The notes beneath the pieces are model-generated. The model was not told where the DNA came from, made no database searches, and saw only the letters and a list, made by a program, of their open reading frames with translations. Made by a program: the position numbers and the translations under genes. Positions 1 through 10,113 of a DNA stretch of 64,000 nt are shown one piece after another (within the stretch, counting starts at the first letter, position 1; every line of letters starts with the position of its first letter). Source of the DNA: Geodermatophilus sp. DSM 45219 (lineage in GTDB: Bacteria; Actinomycetota; Actinomycetes; Mycobacteriales; Geodermatophilaceae); contig NZ_FNIQ01000003.1 in assembly GCF_900104025.1 (NCBI RefSeq), positions 372,001 through 436,000 on the forward strand, given 5' to 3'.

Positions 1-1316
1 GCCGGCGGCTGGGTGTCCGGCGCTCCGCCGGGACCACCCCGCCGCTCCCGGCCGTCGGGGTCGAGGCCGTCGGGATCGAGGGCGTCGGGGTCGAGGCCGT
101 CGGGGTCGAGGGGGTCGGGGTCGAGAGCGCCTGCGGTGTCCGCCCAGCGCTGCCCGGACAGGTCATCCGGTGGCCAGTCGGGCTCCTCCAGCCCGCCGGC
201 CAGCAGCCGGGCCTCCACCTGGTCCCACCAGGCGCCCAGCTCGGCCTGCTCGGCCTCCTGCCAGGCCACCCCGGCGGGCTGGCCGGCCTCGGCCGGATCG
301 GCCGGGTCGGCCGCGTCGGCCATGGCCAGCACCTGCGCGTCGTCATCGGGCAGCACCACGCCGCGGCCGGCCAGGCCCTGCACCAGCCGGCGGACCATCT
401 CCGCGGGGATCAGCTGCCCGTCCACCTCACCGGGGGCGTCCCCACCCAGCAGGGTGCCCATCGACGCCACCACCGAGAGCAGCACCCGCACCGGCGGCAG
501 GTCGGTCTCCCCCGGGCGCAGCACCAGGTCCAGCAGCGCGTCGACCATCCGCTGCCCGCGCGTCCGCCGCGCGCCGCCCCCGGCGCCGTCGGCACCGCCG
601 TCCTCGTCGGCCAGCGCGTCGGCGTAGCCGGCCAGCGCCGCCTGCAGCGCCCGCGCCTCCGGCATCATGCACACCACCGTCAGCGCGGCCATCCCCTCCG
701 CGCGGTCGGGCCGCAGGTACACCCCGCGCTCGGTCAGCGCCCGGGCCAGCCGCCGCGCCGCGGCCGCGGCGTCCCGCCGGGCCACCACCCGCCGCGCCCG
801 GTCGCCCAGCTGCGCCGGGGAGGTCACCCGGTTCCGCCGGGCCAGCCAGGCGAGCAGGTCGGCCTCGATCTCCGCCCGCAGGGTGTCATCAGCCACCGGG
901 GCGACCTTGTCGATCAGGTGCCACAGGTGCCCGCGGTGCACCACCCCGCGCTCGAGGGCATCGAGGGTGCCGGGCAGCCGGTGCACCAGGGTCAGCGACT
1001 CGACCAGCAGCGCCTCGGCGGCCGGCTGGGTCAGGTTCACCGCGAACGCCAGCTCCGCCGTCGCCCACTCACTGACCGCCCGCAGCACCGCCGCCCGGGC
1101 CGCCCACCGCTCCGCCGACATCGCACCCCGCTCACCCTGTTGACGGTCCACCGACGCCGGCCGCGAGGCGGCGAACGCCGCCACCGCCCGCGCCTGCACC
1201 GCCGTCAACCGCGAGATCTCCCGGGCAGCGGCCTGCACCGCACCCAGCGGCCCGGACGCCCACCCCACCGTGGGCGCGTCAACAGCCGCCGCGCTGGCTG
1301 GAGTCGCTTCGTACAC
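1..1316 (-). CDS. DUF222 / 13E12-repeat family protein, C-terminus off the window edge
   Basis: A reading frame without stop runs on the minus strand from a GTG at 1316 to the left edge, about 438 codons; an in-frame stop lies just upstream of the start. The Ala/Arg-rich helical sequence, with stretches like LTAVQARAVAAFAASRP and YLRPDRAEGMAALTV, is typical of actinobacterial DUF222 (13E12) proteins, which usually end in an HNH nuclease domain. That domain is not visible and would lie beyond position 1. Near the visible end, positions 50-130 encode about five tandem LDPD(P/G/A) pentads, an acidic low-complexity linker. These proteins are multi-copy in Geodermatophilaceae and their role is unknown; a mobile or nuclease function is family-level guesswork. 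Confidence 0.8.
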   Translation of the reverse strand, partial: MYEATPASAAAVDAPTVGWASGPLGAVQAAAREISRLTAVQARAVAAFAASRPASVDRQQGERGAMSAERWAARAAVLRAVSEWATAELAFAVNLTQPAAEALLVESLTLVHRLPGTLDALERGVVHRGHLWHLIDKVAPVADDTLRAEIEADLLAWLARRNRVTSPAQLGDRARRVVARRDAAAAARRLARALTERGVYLRPDRAEGMAALTVVCMMPEARALQAALAGYADALADEDGGADGAGGGARRTRGQRMVDALLDLVLRPGETDLPPVRVLLSVVASMGTLLGGDAPGEVDGQLIPAEMVRRLVQGLAGRGVVLPDDDAQVLAMADAADPADPAEAGQPAGVAWQEAEQAELGAWWDQVEARLLAGGLEEPDWPPDDLSGQRWADTAGALDPDPLDPDGLDPDALDPDGLDPDGRERRGGPGGAPDTQPP

Positions 1317-1476
1317 GTGTTCGATTCTAGTGCCCAGAGGCGACGGTCACAAGCCGAAAGTGCAGGTCAGGTGATCGGACCAGGGACGCAGGGGGCGGTC
1401 GGGACGGGCCAGCGCCCCATGACCGGCGTCCACCCGACCGCGTTGCGCTGGACGACGGCACCCGGACGCCGCCAGC

Positions 1477-2064
1477 ATGGCCGCCGTGACGACGCCGTCC
1501 GACCTCCCGGTGCTGGCCTTCCCCGACCAGGCCGCCCTCGAGGAGTGGCTGGAGGCCGAGCACGCGACCGCGCCCGGTCTGTACGTCCGGCTGGCCAAGA
1601 AGGGCTCCGGCGTCCCCTCGGTGACCTACGCCGAGCTGGTCGAGTCGGTGCTCTGCTTCGGCTGGATCGACGGGAAGTCGCTGCGCTCCGACGACCGCTC
1701 CTACCTGCAGCGGATCACCCCGCGGCGGCCGCGCAGCGTCTGGTCGCAGAAGAACGTGGCGGCCGTCGAGGCGCTCACCGCCGCCGGGCGGATGCGGCCG
1801 GCCGGGCTGGCCGCGGTCGAGGCGGCCCGGGCCGACGGCCGCTGGGAGCGGGCCTACGCCGGGTCGGCCACCGCGACCGTCCCCGACGACCTCGCCGCCG
1901 CACTCGCGGCCGAGCCCGCCGCGCAGCGGGCCTTCGACGCGCTGACCGGGCAGGACCGCTTCGCGGTCCTCTTCCGGGTGCAGACCGCGGCGAGCCCGCA
2001 GACCCGGGCCAGGCGCATCGCCGCCGCGGTGCAGGTGCTCGCCGAGGGCCGCCGTCCGCACTGA
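1477..2064 (+). CDS. YdeI/OmpD-associated (bacteriocin-protection) family protein
   Basis: The 195-residue protein has the family pattern: an N-terminal EWLEAEHATAPGLYVRLAKK block, the FGWIDGKS motif near residue 60, then RFTPRRPRS-like RITPRRPRSVWSQKN, followed by a C-terminal YdeI/OmpD-associated helical domain (LAAEPAAQRAFDALT). Length is normal for the family. Homologues have been linked to stress or bacteriocin tolerance, but the biochemical function is unknown. ATG 1477 was chosen; a GTG four codons later is also possible. It ends head-on against the downstream permease gene with no gap, the two stop codons sharing the palindrome tgatca at 2062-2067. Confidence 0.85.
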   Translation: MAAVTTPSDLPVLAFPDQAALEEWLEAEHATAPGLYVRLAKKGSGVPSVTYAELVESVLCFGWIDGKSLRSDDRSYLQRITPRRPRSVWSQKNVAAVEALTAAGRMRPAGLAAVEAARADGRWERAYAGSATATVPDDLAAALAAEPAAQRAFDALTGQDRFAVLFRVQTAASPQTRARRIAAAVQVLAEGRRPH

Positions 2065-3525
2065 TCAGTCGGCGACGGCCGGCCGCTCCGCCCAGAACCG
2101 CGCGTCGCGCCGCCGCCACAGCAGCATGAGGACGACACCGGCGGCCATGATGCCCACGCCGATCACCAGCGGCGGCCCGAGACCGAGCCAGGCCTGTCCG
2201 GTGTAGCTGTTGGCCGGGTCGGCGAGGTCCCGCACCGAGAGGACCAGCAGCCAGACGAGCATCCCGGCGCCCACCAGCGGCCCGACGCCGAGCAGCAGCA
2301 GGTCCCGCACGCTGCGGGTCAGCCGGCGGCGGAAGTACACGGCGCAGGCGACGCCGGTCATCGCGTAGTAGAGCGCGATGAGCAGCGACAGCGCGGTGAT
2401 CGAGTCGAACAGCGCGTTCTCCGACACCGCGCTCACGCCGAGGTACCAGACCACCGCCACGCCGGCGACCCACCAGGTGGAGACGTCCGGCGTCCGGTGG
2501 CGGGGCGAGATCGAGCCGAACCGGGCCGGCAGCGCCGACCGCCGGGCCATCGACAGCCCGGTCCGGGACGCCGGGATGATCGTCGTCTGGGTGGAGGCGA
2601 TCGCCGAGGTGGCGACGGCGAGCAGCACCACCCAGTCCCAGCCGCCGAGGACCTGCTCGGACAGCAGCGCGAACACCGCCTCCTCCTCGCCGGCGTTCTC
2701 GGCGAGGTACTCCGTGCCGGCGAAGGAGACGACCGCGACCGCGACACCGAGGTAGGTGAGCAGCAGGACGACGGTCGAGAGCACGCCGGCCCGCCCCGGG
2801 GCACTGCGGCTGTCCCGGGTCTCCTCGGTCAGGTTGACCGCCGACTCCCAGCCCCAGTACGCGAAGACGCCGAGCAGCAGCCCGCCGGTGAGTGCCGCGC
2901 CGCCCGAGCCGAACGGGTCCAGCCACGACCACGCGGGGTCCAGCGCGCCGAAGGGGCTGTCCCCGCGGACCCCGCGCACCAGCGCGACGACGGCGAAGGC
3001 GGCGAGCGCGGCGGTCTGCGCGACGATCAGCCCGTTCTGCACCCGCGCGGACAGCTCGGTGCCCAGCACGCACAGCGTCGCCATGACCAGGACGAGCGCC
3101 ACGGTCAGCCCGAGGACGACCGGCGTCGAGGACTCCCAGCCGTCCAGCCCGGCGGCCAGCAGGGTGAACCGGACGCCGACCTCGGCCAGCGAGCCCACCA
3201 CCAGGACGCCGGTCATCGCGATCGCCCAGCCGCCGATCCACCCGGCCCACGGGCCCATCGCCCGGGTGACCCAGGAGAACGTCGTCCCGCAGTCGGGGTC
3301 GGCCCGGTTGAGCGCGGCGAACGCGGCCGCGATGAGCAGCATCGGCACGAAGGAGGCGAGCAGCACGCCCGGCGCGTGCACGCCGACCAGCGCCACGATC
3401 GGCCCGATCACCGCGGCCAGCGAGTAGGCCGGTGACGTCGCAGCCAGGCCGACGACGAGGGCGTCGCCGAAGCCGATCGCGTCGGGGCGCAGGGTGGTGG
3501 GCGGGGACTCCGCAGCCCGGGTCAC
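2065..3525 (-). CDS. APC-superfamily amino acid permease
   Basis: The 486-residue protein has about 12 hydrophobic segments. It opens with the APC signature region (IGFGDALVVGLAATSPAYSLAAVIGPIVAL) and the conserved DPDCGTTFSWVTRAMGPWAGWIGGW stretch that follows helix II in AA_permease_2 proteins. It should import or exchange an amino acid or related amine at the cytoplasmic membrane; the substrate cannot be told from sequence. The GTG start at 3525 precedes the first helix by about 20 residues. It is monocistronic as far as can be seen: its neighbour on the left is convergent and the gene upstream has its own terminator. Confidence 0.85.
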   Translation of the reverse strand: MTRAAESPPTTLRPDAIGFGDALVVGLAATSPAYSLAAVIGPIVALVGVHAPGVLLASFVPMLLIAAAFAALNRADPDCGTTFSWVTRAMGPWAGWIGGWAIAMTGVLVVGSLAEVGVRFTLLAAGLDGWESSTPVVLGLTVALVLVMATLCVLGTELSARVQNGLIVAQTAALAAFAVVALVRGVRGDSPFGALDPAWSWLDPFGSGGAALTGGLLLGVFAYWGWESAVNLTEETRDSRSAPGRAGVLSTVVLLLTYLGVAVAVVSFAGTEYLAENAGEEEAVFALLSEQVLGGWDWVVLLAVATSAIASTQTTIIPASRTGLSMARRSALPARFGSISPRHRTPDVSTWWVAGVAVVWYLGVSAVSENALFDSITALSLLIALYYAMTGVACAVYFRRRLTRSVRDLLLLGVGPLVGAGMLVWLLVLSVRDLADPANSYTGQAWLGLGPPLVIGVGIMAAGVVLMLLWRRRDARFWAERPAVAD

Positions 3526-3540
3526 GGTGCGCGACGCTAC

Positions 3541-3576
3541 GGCTCCCGCCCGCGGTGGGCGCGGCGGGCGGGAGCC
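3541..3576 (-). terminator. Rho-independent-like hairpin downstream of the NlpC/P60 gene
   Basis: A perfect 13-bp stem (ggctcccgcccgc at 3541-3553, complement at 3564-3576) with a 10-nt loop lies 8 nt beyond the stop codon of the minus-strand peptidase gene. No clear T-tract follows, as is common in high-GC actinobacteria. Confidence 0.6.
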
Positions 3577-3584
3577 GCCGGTCC

Positions 3585-4610
3585 CTAGAGGATCCGGCGG
3601 GCTCCGGCGTAGTCGCCCATGTCCACGCTGGTCACGGCGACCGGCTGGCCGAAGGTGCGGGCGTGCACCATCTTGCCGTTCCCCACGTAGATGCCCACGT
3701 GGTAGACCGGCGAGCCGAAGAAGACCAGGTCACCGGGCTGCAGCTCGCTGCGCGAGACCGCGGTGCCCATCCGCGACTGGGCCCGGCTGGAGTGCGGCAG
3801 GGAGACCCCGACGGCCGCGTAGGCGAAGCTGGTCAGCCCGGAGCAGTCGAAACCGCTGGGGGTGGAGCCGCCCCAGACGTAGGGGGTGCCGATCTGCGCG
3901 AGCGCGGCCTCGAGGACCCCGCCGACGTCCCCGCTGGGTGCCGCGGCCACGACCGCGTCGGTGTCCGGCACCGACAGCGTCGGCCCGGCGATGGAGGCGG
4001 TGACGGCGGCCTGCTCGGCGGCGGAGAGGCGTTCGAAGTCGGCCTCGTAGGCGTCGATGCGCGACTGCACCTCTGCGCGCTGGCGCTCCAGCTCGGCCAG
4101 GGCCGCGGTGGCCTCCTGGGCTGCGGCGTCGGCGTCGGCCCGGGCCTGCTCGGCCGCACGCTGGGCGATGGAGACCTCGGCGAGCAGGCCCTCGGTGTGG
4201 GCGGCGATGAGGTCGAGGGTGGTCATCTGCTGGACGACGTCGGCCGCGGAGTCGGAGGTGAGGAAGGCGGCCATGCGCGACTGGGAGGTGCCGGCGGTCT
4301 GCGCGAGGGCGGCCAGCTGCGGCTCGTAGCCGGCGAGGGCGGCCTCGGCGCTGGTGGCGGCTGCGGCGGCGTCGGCGGCCTCCTGCTGCTTCGCCGTGAC
4401 GGTCACCTGGCCCTCGTGGATCTGCTCGTCGAGCACCGAGAGCTGGCGGCCGGTCTCGGCGACCAGCCCGGCCGCCTCGTCGGCGGTCGTCGGGGTGGCG
4501 CCCGCGGTGGCCGGGGCCAGCAGCACGGCGACCGCTACAGCCAGGGAGATGGGGGCCCCGGCCAGCGTGGCGCTCGACCAGCGTCGGCTCGTCGTCCGGT
4601 TGCGGCTCAT
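3585..4610 (-). CDS. Secreted NlpC/P60 peptidoglycan endopeptidase with N-terminal coiled coil (RipA-like)
   Basis: The 341-residue protein starts with a signal peptide (SLAVAVAVLLAPATAGA, cleavage near residue 37). A long Ala/Glu/Gln-rich coiled coil of about 170 residues follows, then a C-terminal NlpC/P60 domain. The catalytic Cys is in FDCSGLTSFAY and the His in YHVGIYVGNGKMVHA. Such enzymes cut D-Glu-m-DAP bonds in peptidoglycan outside the cell and act in daughter-cell separation; the coiled coil resembles the inhibitory N-terminal region of RipA. ATG 4610 was preferred over an upstream ATG 22 codons earlier because it follows a gagaggggg ribosome site and directly starts the signal peptide. 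Confidence 0.9.
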   Translation of the reverse strand: MSRNRTTSRRWSSATLAGAPISLAVAVAVLLAPATAGATPTTADEAAGLVAETGRQLSVLDEQIHEGQVTVTAKQQEAADAAAAATSAEAALAGYEPQLAALAQTAGTSQSRMAAFLTSDSAADVVQQMTTLDLIAAHTEGLLAEVSIAQRAAEQARADADAAAQEATAALAELERQRAEVQSRIDAYEADFERLSAAEQAAVTASIAGPTLSVPDTDAVVAAAPSGDVGGVLEAALAQIGTPYVWGGSTPSGFDCSGLTSFAYAAVGVSLPHSSRAQSRMGTAVSRSELQPGDLVFFGSPVYHVGIYVGNGKMVHARTFGQPVAVTSVDMGDYAGARRIL

Positions 4611-4807
4611 GACCGGCCCCCTCTCGCGCGCCCCGCCCTGGGAAGTGGGCGGTGTTCCGAGCGCGTGTGCACGCACGGTAAGGAGGCAACGTCAAGGGGT
4701 AGGGGGCGGCGCGCGGGCCAGGCAGCAGCGCGGACGACTCATCCGTCCCACCGGTCCCAGCGATCCCGGGGACCGCAGCAGGAGCGCCGGACTGTCGGAG
4801 GTGGGCG

Positions 4808-5296
4808 CTAGCGGCGACGCGGCGGCGCGGAGCCCGAGGGGGTGCGGTCGGGCGCGAGCGGCACGAGCCGGTCGGCCACGGCGCCGGTGACGAAGGAGTA
4901 GACGGCCTTGCCCGCGAGGTCGACGACCTGGTCGCGGCGCGACCAGGTCCACGGCGGCGCGCCGACGCCCGTGGCGTTCTCCAGGGTCTGGTCGGTGGCC
5001 AGCCGGACCGAGGTGTGCCAGGCGGAGGCCCGCCAGCCGCGCAGACCGCTGGCCGACCAGACGCCGCGCAGGGCACCGACGAGCGCACCGGTACCCCAGT
5101 GCATGAGGTGGTTGCGGACCAGCGGGCGCGCGGACCCCGGCAGCCGCCGGCGCGTGGTCAGTGCCGTGAGGGTGCGTGCGGGCACGTAGGAGTCCGGCCG
5201 GTGCGTGACCGACTGCTCGGCCTTCTCGGCGAGGGTCATGGCGGCGGTGCCGGCCAGGCCCGCGAGTGCGCCGCGGAGAGCGGCTCGTCCCAGCAT
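4808..5296 (-). CDS. Hypothetical small membrane-associated protein
   Basis: The 162-residue protein is not recognised. The N-terminus (ALRGALAGLAGTAAMTLAEKAEQ) and central GTGALVGALRGVWSASGLRG are Gly/Ala-rich and could be two membrane-embedded helices. A third hydrophobic stretch follows near the end (VVDLAGKAVYSFVTGAVADRLV). The architecture recalls DUF1440/YagU-type small inner-membrane proteins, but I do not claim membership. ATG 5296 was chosen; the frame remains open upstream without better initiation signals. Confidence 0.5.
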   Translation of the reverse strand: MLGRAALRGALAGLAGTAAMTLAEKAEQSVTHRPDSYVPARTLTALTTRRRLPGSARPLVRNHLMHWGTGALVGALRGVWSASGLRGWRASAWHTSVRLATDQTLENATGVGAPPWTWSRRDQVVDLAGKAVYSFVTGAVADRLVPLAPDRTPSGSAPPRRR

Positions 5297-5346
5297 GGGG
5301 ACCGCCCTACCCGGAGCACCGCATGACACAACCGCCGGGGACGACA

Positions 5347-5380
5347 CCGGCCCGGTCCCGCGTGTACGGGACCGGGCCGG
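5347..5380 (-). terminator. Strong hairpin terminator of the small Cys-rich gene
   Basis: A perfect 14-bp GC stem (ccggcccggtcccg, 5347-5360, and its complement 5367-5380) closes a 6-nt loop. It lies 20 nt past the stop codon of the minus-strand gene at 5401-5700. Confidence 0.65.
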
Positions 5381-5400
5381 GAGATCAGGTGCGGCCGGGT

Positions 5401-5700
5401 TCAGCCGGCGAGCGGCTCGGAGGCGTCGAGGCCGGCGACGAGCTCCAGGTCGCGGACGATGGCGGTGAGCTCGTCGGCGGTCCACGGCTCGCAGCAGTCG
5501 CAGCCCTCCCGGTGGCTCACCAGGCCGAGCAGGCCCGCGGCCTGGTCCTCGGCGATGGCGAGCGTCCCGGCTGCGGGATGCCGGTGGCAGGCGCACGCCG
5601 CGAGGCAGAGGCCGAGGCCCCAGCCGGACACGACGACCGCGGTCCCGTCGTCCCAGACCCTGCCGATCTGGAACACCGACGGCTTCTGGCTCCTCGTCAC
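5401..5700 (-). CDS. Small Cys/His-rich hypothetical protein
   Basis: A 99-residue protein starting at GTG 5700, preceded by a strong ggggaggact ribosome site; the frame stays open much further upstream but without initiation signals. The N-terminal half contains CLAACACHRH and the second half HREGCDCCEPW, so seven of its residues are Cys in two clusters that could bind a metal. The C-terminus (LTAIVRDLELVAGLDASEP) is a plain amphipathic helix. No family is recognised; a small cytoplasmic metal-binding or regulatory protein is a guess. Confidence 0.55.
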   Translation of the reverse strand: MTRSQKPSVFQIGRVWDDGTAVVVSGWGLGLCLAACACHRHPAAGTLAIAEDQAAGLLGLVSHREGCDCCEPWTADELTAIVRDLELVAGLDASEPLAG

Positions 5701-6079
5701 GGGAGTCCTCCCCTCACCCAACCGGCATCGCGCCGGTGCTCGTCTGGAGTCGAGTGGAGGTGGATCCACCCGGTGCACGTCTCGGCGTGCGAGCGAGGTG
5801 GTGACGTCGAGAGGTCCTCGTTCCGATGTCCACCTTGCAGAACCGACGGTAGGGGCGCATACGCGGAACGTCACGATCGCCACGCCCGGGTGTGTGACGG
5901 ATCGGTTCTGGCGCACCGCCGGTCCCACGGGTCCCACCCGTGCACACGCGACCCCGGGGTGGCCGACCGACCGCACGGTGGGCGATGTGCGGGCATGGCG
6001 CACGTCCGCCTGGAAGACGTGCCACAGCCGCACATCACCCCGGCCCGGGCCGGGGAGGACGCCGGCAGCGGGTCTCCTG
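5701..6079. other. Gene-poor interval of about 380 bases
   Basis: No convincing gene is seen here. The right part lies downstream of tldE and the left part is the leader of the small Cys-rich gene. A perfect 12-bp palindrome, ggtggatccacc, sits at 5759-5770 and could be an operator for the gene starting at 5700. The remainder shows only short GC-rich inverted repeats. Confidence 0.5.
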
Positions 6080-7464
6080 TCAGCTGGCGGGGGACACCGA
6101 GCTCATGTTGTAGTCCGGCACCCGGACGGCGGGCATCGCGGCGCGGGTGAACCAGTCGCTCCACTCCCGCGGCAGCGTGCGCTCGGTGCGGCCGACCTCG
6201 GTGATCCGGCCGAGCAGGTCGACCGGCGACTCGTTGAACCGGAAGTTGTTCACCGCGCCGGTCACCTCGCCGCCCTCGACGAGGAAGACGCCGTCCCGGG
6301 TCAGGCCGGTGAGCAGCAGCGTCTGCGGGTCGACCTCGCGGATGTACCAGAGCGTGGTCAGCAGCAGGCCGCGGTCGGTGGCGGCGACCATCTCGTCCAG
6401 CGACGCCGTCGCGCCCGGCTGCTCGAGCACGAGGTTGTCGACGGCGGCCGTGGCCGGTGCCGTCGTCTTCAGCGCCCAGGCGCGCGGCCGGATCAGGTTG
6501 GTCAGCACCCCGCCGGAGATCCAGTCGACCGCCGGCGTCGCCATCCCGTTGTCGAACACCGACGCCGAGCCCGACGAGCCGCTGACCACCTGGAAGGGGC
6601 AGGCCTCCAGCCCCGGCTCGAACGGGTCGCTGCGCAGGGTCAGCGGCAGTGCGGCCAGCCGATCGCCGATCCGGTTGCCCCCGCCCGCCTTCGCGTAGAC
6701 GTTGCGGCCCTCGTCGGCGTCGCGGGCCTCCATCGTCCAGTAGGCGTAGATCATCAGGTCGCTGACCGCTGACGGCGGCAGCAGCGTCTCGTAGCGCCCG
6801 GCGGGCAGCTCCAGGCGGCGCTGCGACCAGGCGAGCTTGCGCTGGACGTCGGCGACCAGGTCGGCCACCGAGACGTCGAGGAAGTCGCGGGTGCCGACGC
6901 CGGACCACACCGACCGGCTCATGTCGGCGCTCTTGCCGTTGAGCTCCACCCGGCCGCTGGGCTGGTCGTGGCGCAGCCGCAGCCCGGTCGAGGTCCCCAG
7001 GTAGGTGGTGGCCATGCCGTGCTCGGCGTAGCCGAAGAGCAGCTCGTCGCGGTCGCGGGCGCCGCCGAAGGCCTCACCGAGCGCGGGCGCGACGTCGCGG
7101 AAGACGCCGATGGAGGTCTCCGCGGGTTCGGCGTCCCAGTCCCCCGCACCCGGCGGGGTCTCGCCCACCAGCGGGACGGCGTCCTCGGCGGGGCCGGCGT
7201 CGCGGGCGGCCTGCTCGCTGGCGGCCACCAGCTCCTCGACGTCCGGGTTGCCGGTGCGCGCCACCGTGCCGGTGGCCATCCCGGCGCCGCCGTCGACGAA
7301 GGAGACGACGACCACCCGCCGGGAGCGCATCGAGCCGTTCGTGGTCAGGCTGTTGTTCGCCCACCGGAGGTTGGCCTCCGAGCTCTCCACGACGAAGGCG
7401 ACCTGCCCGTCGGCGGTGGAGGCGGCCAGCGCCTTCTCGACGACGTCCTGCGGACGCGACCAGC

Positions 7465-7468
<4 letters not shown>
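6080..7468 (-). CDS. tldE: TldE/PmbA-family metalloprotease subunit
   Basis: The 462-residue protein matches the TldD/PmbA fold: an N-terminal domain with NNSLTTNGSMRSRRVVVVSF, a core with YETLLPPSAVSDLMIY, and the C-terminal GLTRDGVFLVEGGEVTGAVNNFRFNESPV stretch close to the family's ending. It lacks the HExxxH motif carried by its partner, as expected for the non-catalytic E subunit. TldD/TldE form a heterodimer that processes peptides (for example microcin B17 precursor and CcdA in E. coli). The gene begins inside the stop codon of tldD (ATGA at 7465-7468), so the two are translationally coupled. Confidence 0.92.
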
Positions 7469-8979
<1,511 letters not shown>

Positions 8980-10113
8980 CGCCCCTGTCTACCAGGGACC
9001 GCCGACAGCGCCCGGTGCACCCGGGCGGCCGTCCGGCGGGCGTCGCGGTCCACGCCGTCGACCAGGCCGGAGTTGACGCGGGTCTGCCAGGGCAGCCCCA
9101 TCCAGTGCAGCCCGGGCACCGGGGAGGCGCCGCGGTGGTGGCGGGGCGCGCCGTCGTCGTCCAGGGCGCCGGGGACGTCGACCCAGCCGGTGTCGGGCGC
9201 GAAGCCGGTGCACCAGAGCACGCTCGCGACCAGCTCGGTGCTGCCGTCGGACAGGCCCACCCGGTCGCCGGCCGCCGAGACGACCCGCTGCGGCAGCACC
9301 CGGACGGCGCCCTGACGGCGCAGCCGGTCCAGATCCCGCCCGACGACGGCGTCGCCGCGGGCCCGGATGCGCCGGGCCAGCGGCCGGTCCCGGTCGGCGT
9401 TGAGCACGCCGCTGACCAGCAGCCAGTCGAAGAGGCTCACCCCGAGCGCCCGCTCGGGCAGGTACCGCGGCTCCCGCGCGCTGGCGACGGTGACGTCGTG
9501 GCTCGCGGACAGCTCGACGGCGAGCTGCGCGGCGGAGTTGCCGCCGCCGACGACCAGCACGCGTCCGGGCGGGACGTCGTCCGGGCTGCGGTAGTCGGCC
9601 GAGTGCAGCTGGGGGACGGCGAGGTCGCGGGCGGCCGCGGGCACGTACGGGTGGCGGAACGCTCCCGAGGCGACGACCACCTGCCGGGCGCGGACCTCCC
9701 CGCCGGGCGTCTCGGCGCAGAAGCCGTCGCCGTCGCGGGTCAGCCGCCGCACCGGGGTCTGCTCGCGCACCGGCAGGCCCCAGCGGCGGGCGTAGTCGCG
9801 CAGGTAGCCGGCGATCTCCTCCCGCGACGGCGTGGGCGTCGGGCCGGACGGGAAGCGCAGTCCGGGCAGCTGGGAGAACCGGCGCGGGGTGAACAGCTGC
9901 AGGGAGTCCCAGCGGTCGAGCCAGCTCTGGCCGACCTCGCCGGCGTCCACCATGAGCAGGTCCCGGACGCCGAGTCGCTGCAGCCGGTACGCCGTCCCGA
10001 GCCCCGCCTGCCCAGCCCCGACCACGAGGACGTCGACGGTCTCCGGCACCCGGCGATCCTCCCCTGCCCGCCGGCGCGGCGCCGGGGTGGCCCGCTGCGC
10101 CTACCGTCGCGAC

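Noticed and set aside
4611..4807. Possible c-di-AMP (ydaO) riboswitch before the NlpC/P60 gene
   Set aside because: Such switches occur before related genes, but the conserved ydaO core bases are not visible. A lone ttgacg at 4690-4695 is not enough for a promoter call either.
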